Part shown: positions 27,698-37,088 of the stretch, in pieces | Layout of the letters: the number at the start of each line of letters is the position of its first letter | How positions within the stretch are numbered: position 1 is the first letter of the stretch | Origin: Moritella viscosa | Lineage (GTDB): Bacteria; Pseudomonadota; Gammaproteobacteria; Enterobacterales; Moritellaceae | Length of the DNA: 64,000 nucleotides | Direction of reading: 5' to 3' | Assembly: GCA_000953735.1 (NCBI GenBank) | Contig: LN554852.1 | Location: 4,289,846 to 4,353,845, forward strand | Position numbers and translations under genes: made by a program | Notes under the pieces: model-generated | Database searches by the model: none | Told to the model about the DNA's origin: nothing | Seen by the model: only the letters and a program-made list of their open reading frames with translations

Positions 27698-28653
27698 TTT
27701 GCTAACCCACTTAAATCTTTGTTACGCCCTTGCTCGACTATATCCATGAATAACGCTTCGAGACGGTTTTCTTTATTACGAATCCCCTGAACTTGAATGT
27801 TCATTGTCGCCAATTGCGCGAATAACGCATTTAACCCGCGATGCTTAGCCACATCCACTTCTAAGGTATGATCATCCAATAATCGACAGCTGTAACCATC
27901 TAATTCAGGGTTGATTAACTGGCTGTTGATATCAAGTCGACTCTTTATATCAAGTAAATAGGATTCACTATTTAATTGCGATAACAGGGCTTTCATTGAG
28001 GTATTCTCAATCAGCAAACCTTTATCAATGATACCTATATTCCGGCATAACATTTCAGCTTCTTCTAAATAATGCGTGGTAAGAATAATAGTAATACCTT
28101 GTTCGTTTTTACGCTGTAAAAAATCCCACATAGTACGACGTAATTCAATATCAACACCGGCTGTTGGTTCATCTAAAATAAGCAGTTCAGGCTCATGTAC
28201 TAATGCACGTGCGATCATTAGTCGGCGTTTCATACCACCAGACAGGTTTCGCGCTGCTTCATGGCGTTTATCCCATAATTCCAGTTGTTTTAATAGTGCT
28301 TCACAACGCACTAACGCTTCTTTACGCGGTACACCATAATAACCCGCTTGATTGACAATAATATTTTCAATCTTTTCAAACGGATTAAAATTAAATTCTT
28401 GTGGTACTAAACCGATCTTACTCTTGGCTGCTTCAAGGTCAGTATCAATATCAAAACCGAAGATCTTAACTTGTCCTGCGGTTTTATTTACCAGTGAGCT
28501 CATCACGCCGATAGTCGTCGACTTACCCGCACCGTTAGGCCCTAACAACGCATAAAAATCACCTTTAGCGACGGTAAGATTTATGTTTTTTACTGCTTGA
28601 ACTCCGCCAGAATACGTCTTCTGGAGCCCTTTTATTTCAAGTGCTAACGTCAT
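27694..28653 (-). CDS. yadG: ABC transporter ATP-binding protein
   Basis: Cytosolic ATPase partner of the permease encoded next. Walker A GPNGAGKSTT at about residue 38, signature LSGGMKRRLMIARALV near 138, Walker B LLILDEPTAGVDIELRR, and H-loop TTHYLEEAE. 319 residues, with a C-terminal extension typical of DRA/NatA-like exporters. Translationally coupled to yadH through a 4-base overlap. The 212 bases upstream, towards hpt, contain no gene. Confidence 0.93.
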   Translation of the reverse strand: MTLALEIKGLQKTYSGGVQAVKNINLTVAKGDFYALLGPNGAGKSTTIGVMSSLVNKTAGQVKIFGFDIDTDLEAAKSKIGLVPQEFNFNPFEKIENIIVNQAGYYGVPRKEALVRCEALLKQLELWDKRHEAARNLSGGMKRRLMIARALVHEPELLILDEPTAGVDIELRRTMWDFLQRKNEQGITIILTTHYLEEAEMLCRNIGIIDKGLLIENTSMKALLSQLNSESYLLDIKSRLDINSQLINPELDGYSCRLLDDHTLEVDVAKHRGLNALFAQLATMNIQVQGIRNKENRLEALFMDIVEQGRNKDLSGLAK

Positions 28654-28865
28654 GAGATGAACAAACCTAGAGAAGAATTGGAGATGAATTGGAGATGAAT
28701 TATACTGGAATGGCGTAGAAATGCGAGGATGGAGTAAAGACCCTAGCTTAAACTAGCCATGAAAGACCGAAGTCTAGTTAAAGGAGATAATAGAAAGAGT
28801 CGCTTAAAGAAAGAGCAGCTATTGCGGCTGAACGTCTTAAACGACTCGAACAGATTAAGCAAAAC

Positions 28866-29399
28866 TTAACCTTCTAACGGTACCACTTTACCTACGTAAG
28901 GTAAGTTACGGTATTTCTGACCATAGTCGATACCATAACCAACCACGAATTCGTCAGGGATCTCAAAACCAACCCAATCAACCGGTACATTAACTTCACG
29001 ACGAGACGGCTTATCTAATAGTGTAGTAATAGTGATTGATTTAGGATCACGCAGCTCTAACATCGTTTTGATTTTGCTAAGTGTAAAACCAGTATCAATG
29101 ATGTCTTCAACGATCAGTACATCTTTACCTTTAATGTCGCTATCTAAGTCTTTTAAGATACGAACATCACGGTTACTTTCCATTGAGTTACCGTAGCTTG
29201 ATGCGGTCATGAAGTCTAACTCAACCGGTAAATTAATATGACGACACAGATCTGACATATAAATAACCGAACCACGTAATAAACAAACGATGATTAGCGT
29301 TTCAGTATCTTTATAATGCGTTTCAATTTGTGCAGCTAACTCTTTTACTTTTGCTTGCACGTCAGCTTCAGTGATCATCACTTCAACAGTGTGTTTCAT
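28866..29399 (-). CDS. hpt: Hypoxanthine phosphoribosyltransferase
   Basis: Purine salvage: hypoxanthine (and guanine) plus PRPP to IMP/GMP. Start 29399 ([20 protein letters not shown]) has GGAGA eight bases upstream; a ten-codon upstream extension lacks support. 177 residues. The PRPP-binding loop [14 protein letters not shown] lies near residue 95, and [16 protein letters not shown] and [20 protein letters not shown] are conserved. It is divergent from the LuxR/HapR-type regulator, the same arrangement as hapR and hpt in Vibrio. Confidence 0.96.
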   Translation of the reverse strand: MKHTVEVMITEADVQAKVKELAAQIETHYKDTETLIIVCLLRGSVIYMSDLCRHINLPVELDFMTASSYGNSMESNRDVRILKDLDSDIKGKDVLIVEDIIDTGFTLSKIKTMLELRDPKSITITTLLDKPSRREVNVPVDWVGFEIPDEFVVGYGIDYGQKYRNLPYVGKVVPLEG

Positions 29400-29705
29400 G
29401 TTAATTTCTCCAAACGATCCCAATACCACCAGTAAATAACCGATAAATACCGTTCTCTAAAAATGTATGTCTAAAATATACGACCTCAAAAATAATTATT
29501 TTCAAAGTTTATATCTAAAATTTGCGCACAGTTTAACAGCCTAATGGCAATAGTCGAAATAGTTTCACTAAAATCACTGAGTTTGTAATCATTAAATACG
29601 AGCGATTATCACTTAAAAACATGATTAGTTTCGTATCATAGTTGGACTCGGTACAAGCCTAATGATAACATTAACAATAAATTAACATTTAATTATTCTA
29701 CTTGG

Positions 29706-30344
29706 ATGCTACATATGGAAATGCCTGCAGTAATCAGACGGCGTACCCGTCTCTCTCCCGAAGCCCGTCGCGAACAATTAATGCAGTGTGCGATTGAAGT
29801 ATTCTCTAAACGCGGTCTTGGCCGTGCTGGTCACGCAGAAATCGCAGAGTTAGCACAGGTGTCCGTCGCCACTGTTTTTAACTATTTCAGCAGCCGCGAA
29901 CAACTAGTAGACAGTGTATTAATACAAATTGAAGATTTTTTTAGCAATATGGTACGTAAGAGCTTTATTGATCTTGCTGGACAACCAAGTAAAAGTGCGC
30001 ATCAAGCCATTCATGACTACTTAGCCGATTTTGTTGAGGCTGCCATCAATAATCCACAGTTCACTTACATTTGGTTAGAATGGAGTTCCTCTATTCGAGA
30101 AGATACTTGGCCGCGTTATCTGGCGCTACTCGATAACAACATCGCAATTATCAGCAACAAGATAGAACCCGCTATCGCATCGGGTGAAATAAATACCTAT
30201 TTAACCACAACTGAATTTGCCCGTAGTCTATCCAACCAAGGCTATATGATCTTGCAATTGGTGAATCAACCTCAAGCCATGGATAAAGAAAGTATTATTG
30301 AATTTTTAGAAAAGTATGTAACGTCAGCATTAGCGAAAGCTTAA
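29706..30344 (+). CDS. TetR-family quorum-sensing master regulator of the LuxR/HapR/LitR type
   Basis: A DNA-binding regulator of about 209-212 residues. The N-terminal helix-turn-helix RLSPEARREQLMQCAIEVFS and KRGLGRAGHAEIAELAQVSV plus ATVFNYFSSREQLVDSVL is nearly the Vibrio HapR/LuxR sequence. The ligand/dimer part has FTYIWLEWSSSIREDTWPRY, matching WxxWFEWSASTRD of the family. Two starts are possible: ATG 29706, or ATG 29715 with GGA eight bases before it. In Vibrio this regulator switches biofilm, protease and luminescence genes at high density and is controlled by Qrr small RNAs. Whether such control exists here is not visible in the window. Confidence 0.9.
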   Translation: MLHMEMPAVIRRRTRLSPEARREQLMQCAIEVFSKRGLGRAGHAEIAELAQVSVATVFNYFSSREQLVDSVLIQIEDFFSNMVRKSFIDLAGQPSKSAHQAIHDYLADFVEAAINNPQFTYIWLEWSSSIREDTWPRYLALLDNNIAIISNKIEPAIASGEINTYLTTTEFARSLSNQGYMILQLVNQPQAMDKESIIEFLEKYVTSALAKA

Positions 30345-30385
30345 CGCCCTCCCAAGCCCCCCTTTCTTTCAAGGGGCGGCAGGGG
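30345..30385. repeat. G/C-rich dispersed repeat, copy 1
   Basis: CGCCCTCCCAAGCCCCCCTT, then AAGGGGCGGCAGGGG, able to fold on itself. It resembles, in opposite orientation, 40831-40869 and more loosely 40735-40771. It fills the gap between the regulator gene and ubiX almost exactly. Confidence 0.55.
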
Positions 30386-31018
30386 TTAACGGCCCCAACC
30401 TGCATAAATAGATTGGTCAACGTCCAAATGGTCAAGAATACGAGCGACCATCAAATCAATGAGATCATCAAGCGTTTTCGGTTTTCGGTAAAAACCCGGC
30501 GCAGCTGGCATGATAGTGACCCCTAGACGAGACAATTTCAGCATATTTTCTAAATGAATTGGTGATAATGGCGTTTCACGAGGAATCAGTACCAGTTGAC
30601 CACGTTCTTTTAATACCACGTCAGCAGCACGATGTAATAAGTTGGTCGACATACCTTGTGCCACAGCCGCTACGGTTCCCATACTACATGGACAGATCAC
30701 CATTTGTTTTGGCGCACCTGAACCCGATGCGACAGGCGAGAACCAATCTTTGCTGCTTGGTACGAATAACTGTTCTGCTTTCGCTTGGTATTTATCCGTT
30801 AAGAATAACTGTAGTGCTTTATTGTCTGCAGGCCATTTTTCATCAGTTTCAGTTGCCATTACCACTTTAGCAGCATCCGACATCAACAAATGTACTTGCA
30901 CATCCGCCGCTAATAATAATTCTAATAAACGTACCGCATATTGTGAGCCTGACGCACCACTGATCCCTAAGGTAATGCGTTTGCTAAATTCAGCCGTTTT
31001 AGTTTTCATGATAGTCAT
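30386..31018 (-). CDS. ubiX: Flavin prenyltransferase
   Basis: Makes the prenylated FMN cofactor used by the UbiD decarboxylase in ubiquinone synthesis. 210 residues with the N-terminal FMN site [40 protein letters not shown] near 113 and [20 protein letters not shown] near 144. Two ATGs (residues 1 and 4) are both plausible starts. It follows mpl on the same strand after about 60 bases. Confidence 0.95.
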   Translation of the reverse strand: MTIMKTKTAEFSKRITLGISGASGSQYAVRLLELLLAADVQVHLLMSDAAKVVMATETDEKWPADNKALQLFLTDKYQAKAEQLFVPSSKDWFSPVASGSGAPKQMVICPCSMGTVAAVAQGMSTNLLHRAADVVLKERGQLVLIPRETPLSPIHLENMLKLSRLGVTIMPAAPGFYRKPKTLDDLIDLMVARILDHLDVDQSIYAGWGR

Positions 31019-31076
31019 CGCCCTTCTTCATATATTTCATCATTTTCTAGTGATCATTTTTTAATTATGAATTCAC

Positions 31077-32492
31077 TTATAATTCCGCTAACAATTTATC
31101 ATGAATACCCGCAAACCCACCATTACTCATAATTAGTACATGGCAAGGACCAGACTGAGCTTTTGCTCGCATCGTAATATCAGAGATCAAATCATTAATG
31201 TGCTGATGAATAGCAGCTTTATGACTATTATCTATACCTGATTCATTTGTCGAATCCGATCTATTCGTGACACATAACTCATCAGCAACAGGCTGTAGAT
31301 TCCAATCTAAACCAGCTGGTTGATATAACAACACATCATCAGCTTGCATTAACGATTGTGCTAATGCTTGTTGATGCGTCCCCATACGCATGGTATTTGA
31401 GCGCGGTTCTAATACGGCAATGATACGTTCACTACCGACAGCAGCGCGTAACCCAGCTAATGTCGTGGCGATCGCCGTTGGGTGGTGCGCAAAGTCATCA
31501 TAAACGCGGATACCCTGCACTTCACCTTTAACTTCCATACGACGTTTCGGGGTTTTAAACGCCCCTAATCCAGCAATGGCTTGGTTTAACTCAACGCCCG
31601 CATAATGCGCAGCTGCAATCGCCATCATGCCATTTTGTAAATTATGATCGCCAATCAAACCCCACTTCACCACGCCAGCTAACTTACCTTTACAGTAGAC
31701 TTCAAATTGACTGGCATCGTCACGTAATTTTTTCGCTTGCCAGTGGCTGTTATGCTCAGTGCCTAAGCATTGCAGTGGCGTCCAGCAACCCTGTTGTATA
31801 ACTTCATCCAATGCAGGTACATTATCTGGCATTAAGATCAGGCCATTACTGGGTACGGTTCTGACTACATGATGGAATTGACGCTGGATCGCCGATAAGT
31901 TAGGAAAAATATCGGCATGGTCATATTCAAGGTTATTCATGATCAGCGTATTGGGTTGGTAATGTACAAACTTAGAACGCTTATCGAAAAAGGCCGTATC
32001 GTACTCATCCGCTTCGATGACAAAGAAATAACCACCGCCTAGGCGTGCTGATTCAGTGAAATTTTGAGGTACGCCACCAATTAAGAAACCCGGTTCGAGT
32101 CCCGCGTATTCTAAGATCCATGCAACCATAGCCGCCGTTGTAGTTTTACCATGGGTCCCCGAAGCCGCAATCACATAACGGTGCTGTAACAAATGTTCAG
32201 ATAACCACTGTGGTCCAGAGGTATAAGCGAGTTTCCGGTTTAACATGTATTCGATACAAGGATTACCACGTGACATGGCATTACCTACAATGACCATGTC
32301 TGGCGCAGGGTCAAGCTGACTCGGATCATAACCTTCGATAAGTTCGATACCTTGCTCTTCTAATTGGGTGCTCATTGGCGGGTAAACATTGGCATCAGAA
32401 CCCGTCACTTTATAACCTAGCTGTTTAGCCAGTACTGCTATGCCACCCATAAAAGTGCCACAAATTCCCAGAATATGTATATGTTTAGACAT
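31077..32492 (-). CDS. mpl: UDP-N-acetylmuramate:tripeptide ligase
   Basis: Recycles cell-wall murein tripeptide by joining it to UDP-MurNAc. 471 residues of the Mur ligase fold: KHIHILGICGTFMGGIAVLA at the start, ATP loop ASGTHGKTTTAAMVAWIL near residue 109, EADEYDTAFFDKRSKF near 178 and DDFAHHPTAIATTL near 331. The N-terminal motif separates it from MurC. It starts five bases upstream of the ytjB stop boundary, so it is probably co-transcribed with ytjB. Confidence 0.95.
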   Translation of the reverse strand: MSKHIHILGICGTFMGGIAVLAKQLGYKVTGSDANVYPPMSTQLEEQGIELIEGYDPSQLDPAPDMVIVGNAMSRGNPCIEYMLNRKLAYTSGPQWLSEHLLQHRYVIAASGTHGKTTTAAMVAWILEYAGLEPGFLIGGVPQNFTESARLGGGYFFVIEADEYDTAFFDKRSKFVHYQPNTLIMNNLEYDHADIFPNLSAIQRQFHHVVRTVPSNGLILMPDNVPALDEVIQQGCWTPLQCLGTEHNSHWQAKKLRDDASQFEVYCKGKLAGVVKWGLIGDHNLQNGMMAIAAAHYAGVELNQAIAGLGAFKTPKRRMEVKGEVQGIRVYDDFAHHPTAIATTLAGLRAAVGSERIIAVLEPRSNTMRMGTHQQALAQSLMQADDVLLYQPAGLDWNLQPVADELCVTNRSDSTNESGIDNSHKAAIHQHINDLISDITMRAKAQSGPCHVLIMSNGGFAGIHDKLLAEL

Positions 32493-32496
32493 CAGA

Positions 32497-33201
32497 TTAC
32501 CCTTTTGAACGAAACTTATGATGAACGCGGTTGATCGTCACGCCGATAATGACCCCAAACAGCAATAACAACAGAAACAATATTAAAATAGACTTAGTGG
32601 CGTCAAACTGGAAAATAGTGAAGGTTTTAAGCATTTGTTGATAACTAAAATGCAACTGTAAAAAACCCACAGGTTTATTGTCTGCCAATATAGGTTTGAG
32701 ATAAACACGCACACCTTTTGGGACTACGTATTGTTTTTTAGCCAGTAATTCTGCCATATAGTCTTCTTGAGAAGAACTTAATAACTTACCATTTTCAGCA
32801 AAAATATGCAGGCTAGTAACATACGGATTTTCGCTGACTTCATCCACCAACTGTTGTAGCTGATTTTTACTATTAACTCGGGTATTACGATCGGTCGACT
32901 CACGGGCCACAATCAAATTAGCCGCCATTTTAGTTGGATAGTCCAACAATGAGTGCACGAACATATCAACCTGGTGATAGCGAGAGGCTGTAACATTGTT
33001 ATATAACGAGACAGCAATAAAAATGAAGAGTGAGCTAAGACTTAACGCAATTAATAATGAAGTTTGACGCTTTAAAAACCTATTACGGCCATTAGACTTA
33101 CCATCCTTATTATACTTTGTCGTCTGGTTCGTCGCTAAATGTGGCTCATGCGGAACAAGCTCTGTATTTACAGGATTGTCATTATTCTTACCTTTAACCA
33201 C
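32497..33201 (-). CDS. ytjB: YtjB/AhpA-family membrane protein
   Basis: Inner-membrane protein with two hydrophobic segments (SLLIALSLSSLFIFIAVSLY, and SILILFLLLLLFGVIIGVTI near the C terminus) enclosing a periplasmic domain of about 130 residues. Start GTG 33201 is chosen because AGAGGAA lies six bases before it; an upstream TTG at 33240 is possible. The position back-to-back with serB is the same as in E. coli (ytjB/smp) and Vibrio. Function is not established; a link to haemolysin regulation has been proposed for the AhpA family. Confidence 0.8.
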   Translation of the reverse strand: MVKGKNNDNPVNTELVPHEPHLATNQTTKYNKDGKSNGRNRFLKRQTSLLIALSLSSLFIFIAVSLYNNVTASRYHQVDMFVHSLLDYPTKMAANLIVARESTDRNTRVNSKNQLQQLVDEVSENPYVTSLHIFAENGKLLSSSQEDYMAELLAKKQYVVPKGVRVYLKPILADNKPVGFLQLHFSYQQMLKTFTIFQFDATKSILILFLLLLLFGVIIGVTINRVHHKFRSKG

Positions 33202-33303
33202 AACAAGTTCCTCTCTGAATACCGTAATTACGAATCGCAATTTTAAGTCGAATACGTTATCTTTGCTAGCAGTAACCTATCGATTACAAGGATTAGTAGC
33301 AAA

Positions 33304-34437
33304 ATGACTCAACTCGCTGAGACTTTATTTAGTAATACTCCGCCAATAGCATGGCCACAATTGTTAACCTTACAAAGCACTGAAATAAAACATGTCACTT
33401 ATTGTCAGGGGCAATTTAATATTTCGGCGCAAGAATTGCCACTAAGTAGCCGTAATTACTATTATCTCACGTTAATCTCGCCAAGTATAACAAGTGAGGC
33501 GCTGCTCAACCTGCTGTCCACATTGAGTCAACGGCTACAGTCAACGCAAGACTCTCGCGATATTATCCTATATCCACCAGCAAACTATGCATTAAACAAT
33601 AACGTATTAACCGACAAGCAAGTACCACTCGAAAAAGCCGTTAATCAAGGTGACATTATTGTTTTAGGCTTTACCACGTTATCTGATGAACTACAGCAGC
33701 AATTCAAAGATACGTTAGTAAGCTGGAGTAATGATTATCATGTTGATTATGCATTAAGCCAAACACTACCGAGCTTAAAACAACCGGGGGCAGTATTAAT
33801 GGACATGGATTCAACGACCATTCAAATTGAATGTATCGATGAAATAGCCAAACTTGCAGGTGTCGGTGAACAAGTCGCAGCAGTAACAGCACGCGCTATG
33901 AATGGTGAATTAGATTTTTCTGAAAGCCTACGTTCGCGCGTTGCAACACTAACTAACTGCCCTGAAGCCGTATTAACCCAAGTTGCTGATGCTATGCCGC
34001 TTATGCCAGGTCTAGAATTACTCATTGCAACCTTACACCAGGCTAATTGGAAAGTAGCGATCGCGTCAGGTGGGTTTACTTACTTCGCGAAGCGTCTACA
34101 AGATGATTTAGGATTTGATGCTGTTTATGCCAATGAACTCGAAATCGTCGATGGCATCTTAACAGGTAAAGTGATTGGCAATATTGTTGATGCTCAGGTG
34201 AAAGCCGATACCCTGCAAGCACTCGCACAAGAATATCAAATTACCCCACAGCAAACGGTCGCGATTGGTGATGGCGCCAATGATTTAATCATGTTGAAAA
34301 GTGCGGCACTCGGCGTCGCTATTCATGCTAAACCGATTGTTCAACAACAAGCCCAAGTCGCATTGAATTATCATGATTTAGAAGGCCTAGTTGGTCTACT
34401 ACAGGCAGCGAACTGTGTTGACGCGAGCTGGTCGTAA
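33304..34437 (+). CDS. serB: Phosphoserine phosphatase
   Basis: Last step of serine synthesis. 377 residues: an N-terminal ACT-like region, then the HAD domain with the catalytic VLMDMDSTTIQIECIDEIAK (DxDxT) near residue 168, VAIASGGFTYFAKRL near 258, and TVAIGDGANDLIMLKSA near 320. All three HAD motifs are intact. AAGGA lies ten bases upstream of the ATG. It is divergent from ytjB. Confidence 0.96.
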   Translation: MTQLAETLFSNTPPIAWPQLLTLQSTEIKHVTYCQGQFNISAQELPLSSRNYYYLTLISPSITSEALLNLLSTLSQRLQSTQDSRDIILYPPANYALNNNVLTDKQVPLEKAVNQGDIIVLGFTTLSDELQQQFKDTLVSWSNDYHVDYALSQTLPSLKQPGAVLMDMDSTTIQIECIDEIAKLAGVGEQVAAVTARAMNGELDFSESLRSRVATLTNCPEAVLTQVADAMPLMPGLELLIATLHQANWKVAIASGGFTYFAKRLQDDLGFDAVYANELEIVDGILTGKVIGNIVDAQVKADTLQALAQEYQITPQQTVAIGDGANDLIMLKSAALGVAIHAKPIVQQQAQVALNYHDLEGLVGLLQAANCVDASWS

Positions 34438-34455
34438 CCTACTCTAAAGAAAATA

Positions 34456-34489
34456 AGAGTCCACGTTAGCGATTGTTTACGTGGACTCT
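34456..34489. terminator. Hairpin between serB and the PilZ gene
   Basis: AGAGTCCACGT and ACGTGGACTCT form a perfect 11-bp stem around a 12-base loop. There is no long U-run on either side, so termination would be weak. It lies between the convergent stops of serB and the PilZ-protein gene. Confidence 0.6.
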
Positions 34490-34512
34490 ATTAACAAATA
34501 GTTCAGTACTCA

Positions 34513-36873
34513 TCAACGCATGCGGCGTAGACCGAGTCGATACAACAACTCATCGGACACATCAATCAAATCCACCACTCCGCGTACACTCCATAATTCA
34601 TCTTCAAGCTTTTGCGCTCTGTGTATTGCATAATGGCTTACGTAGTTAAGTTCTTTTTCAATGTATTCCATATCCGGTCGCCCAGTGCGAGATAGCATAA
34701 CCTGGATCGCAAAGAAGCTCCCTTTTTGTAAACTGTGGGTAATGAACTGGCGACGTTCATGCTCATCACTAAAATCTTTTTCAAATCGAGTTGTTACCAC
34801 AGAGTCACTGGTTGCAATCGTAATATAAAGCACCTGCTGCCAAGGGCGATAAGTGGGTTTTAGCTCGGCTAATGCATCATCAAAAACCTGCTTAATATTA
34901 TTATCTGATAACAGAGGGTACAGATTATAGCGGGATTCAGCTTGCCCAAAATATTCAAACAACGGTGATAAACTATTTTCATTTTGGCTAATACCTACCC
35001 TATCCATCTGGTAACTCGTGTTTACCTTATGAATATATAACGGCATGGTCGCTAAATGCTGACAATACATATTCCGTAATACCGCGGTGACACCTGGTGA
35101 TTGCGTTGGCTCAGGAGTACTTTTTAATTTATCTTTATTGCTACTGATTAACAAACTAAAAAATTTACAGCCAATATGTGCGTCTTTATCACCCGAGATC
35201 TGCAAGTGTAGAATTGTTTTCGCTTTATTACAGCCAACAACACTGTAAGGTAAATTGGCAAGCTCTACTTTAGTAGACAGTTTTTGTAACATCGGAAGTT
35301 CAAGGTAAACGCGATGTCCGATCTGCACATCCAACGGAGCTTCTAATTCGATCTGTAATCCTTCAGTCGAAAAATCATTACTCCAACCTTTGATGCTACG
35401 TTCGGTATTACTCACTACAATGGCAGTTTTGTAACTGAATCGTGCTTCTTTACGTAATTGTACAAACTTAAACTGGGCTAATATCGCGCGTTGCCCTGCC
35501 GCCGGTAAACGGTATTGATGCAATTGATTAAAATTACTGCCCTGCTGCGCATATGCTTTATAATCATTCAGAATATTTTCATTGGTAATATCTTGCAATA
35601 ACCCAACCCAACGAATATCTTGTAATCCAACGAGCATTGTCGACCCTATCGGCTGTTGGTTACTTTCCGCTTCAAGCAAATGTTTCTTTTCATCAAACTT
35701 TGATGGGTATAATGAAAATTTAAATGCTCTAAAATTAGGACGCTGGCAGGCAAAGGATAAAAATAAGGCTTTCAAACCTGACTTAGCCAAACTAATCGCG
35801 TCGGCGGCGTAAAAATACAAACGCCCATTCTGCGTATAATAAAAACTGTAAATGGTCGTTTCGATACTTTTCTTTGTCTGTAATAACCCTTGCATCCAAG
35901 GTGTCTGCCAACATGCTTCAAGCTGACTTTTAGATTCTTCATTTATCCAATAATCGTATACACCACGATTATTTTCATTCAACAACAAATGACTCAATAC
36001 AGGCTGTTCATCACCCGAAATATACAGAGGTAAGCCTGACATTCGTGGCAAAAAGAACTGTTCATACCCTTTTACAACGACATTCTCTTCTTGATAACGG
36101 ACGTTAACTTTGTATTTGCTTTTATTTTGCGTGATCAACTTACTGATAAAGATATCTAATTCATTATTATCATCTATCCGCATTAAACGTAAATAATCAA
36201 ACTTCTCTTCTTCATCGATCCCCATGAGTTTATAAGCAAAGAAATCACGTAATAAATGATTCGCATATTCTTGACGTAAGCTCGAAAAGTTCACATTCAC
36301 TAAACTGCCTGTCACAATGCCGTGACTTTTATTCACTTTAACTTTAATACCGCTAGTGGATAAATCAGAGGTCATTGCATCAATAACACGGTCACCAAAC
36401 CGCATTTTTATCGCGGAACTGTAGTGCATACGCTCTTCGTTACGCACAAAATAAGACGCATACTGAATCGGTTCGACCGAAAATTTCGCCGCGGGTTCAT
36501 GCGTTATAACATTGCGTTCATTTACTGGCTTACTGCGTTCACTTTGATGAAAAGCCAGTACTTCTTCGTATATACCCAGCGTATAATTACCTTGGTGCTG
36601 GACTAGTAGCTGTTCTAAAAGCTTAATTTCGACCGGATTAATATGATGTAAAATACCATCATACTCATACGCTACCGCGCCACTATCACCACGTTGACGA
36701 AAATCTAGGATCCGCCGTGTAGGTGCAGAAAGACGATTGACCTCCATCTTGATCAAAAAACGTTTACTGTTCGTTTCACCTTCAGTCAATTGTGCGAACA
36801 AAAGACTAAAATCAGGTTCATGATACAAGGTCGTTAATTTTTTAATTACATCGGCGTAATTAGATAATTCCAT
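34513..36873 (-). CDS. Large PilZ-domain protein (PlzC-like)
   Basis: A cytosolic protein of about 786 residues with two PilZ-type regions. The first is around residues 150-200 (RNEERMHYSSAIKMRFG and DLSTSGIKVKV). The second is around 480-560 (QLRKEARFSYKTAIV and DFSTEGLQIELEAPL, with the R-x3-R and DxSxxG pattern that binds cyclic di-GMP). The rest has no motif that I know. The neighbour of serB in Vibrio cholerae is also a PilZ protein (PlzC, VC2344 from memory), so orthology is likely. Start ATG 36873 is preferred over a GTG four codons earlier; neither has a strong ribosome site. Confidence 0.8.
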   Translation of the reverse strand: MELSNYADVIKKLTTLYHEPDFSLLFAQLTEGETNSKRFLIKMEVNRLSAPTRRILDFRQRGDSGAVAYEYDGILHHINPVEIKLLEQLLVQHQGNYTLGIYEEVLAFHQSERSKPVNERNVITHEPAAKFSVEPIQYASYFVRNEERMHYSSAIKMRFGDRVIDAMTSDLSTSGIKVKVNKSHGIVTGSLVNVNFSSLRQEYANHLLRDFFAYKLMGIDEEEKFDYLRLMRIDDNNELDIFISKLITQNKSKYKVNVRYQEENVVVKGYEQFFLPRMSGLPLYISGDEQPVLSHLLLNENNRGVYDYWINEESKSQLEACWQTPWMQGLLQTKKSIETTIYSFYYTQNGRLYFYAADAISLAKSGLKALFLSFACQRPNFRAFKFSLYPSKFDEKKHLLEAESNQQPIGSTMLVGLQDIRWVGLLQDITNENILNDYKAYAQQGSNFNQLHQYRLPAAGQRAILAQFKFVQLRKEARFSYKTAIVVSNTERSIKGWSNDFSTEGLQIELEAPLDVQIGHRVYLELPMLQKLSTKVELANLPYSVVGCNKAKTILHLQISGDKDAHIGCKFFSLLISSNKDKLKSTPEPTQSPGVTAVLRNMYCQHLATMPLYIHKVNTSYQMDRVGISQNENSLSPLFEYFGQAESRYNLYPLLSDNNIKQVFDDALAELKPTYRPWQQVLYITIATSDSVVTTRFEKDFSDEHERRQFITHSLQKGSFFAIQVMLSRTGRPDMEYIEKELNYVSHYAIHRAQKLEDELWSVRGVVDLIDVSDELLYRLGLRRMR

Positions 36874-37088
36874 GCTGGCGATCACTGCTTAAATTGGAAA
36901 ATGAATACAACTATTACGGCTAGGCACTTATGACTAAAATAAGCGACGGTTAAATGCATCGGTAAGGAATGACACAGAAAACACGTTAATCGTTATTTTA
37001 CAGGAAAAAGTCTGCACGTTACTACTGAGTACACGTACAAAGCGTCAAGTAATAGATAATAACGTTAGATAAGCAAAATAAGTGCCAC

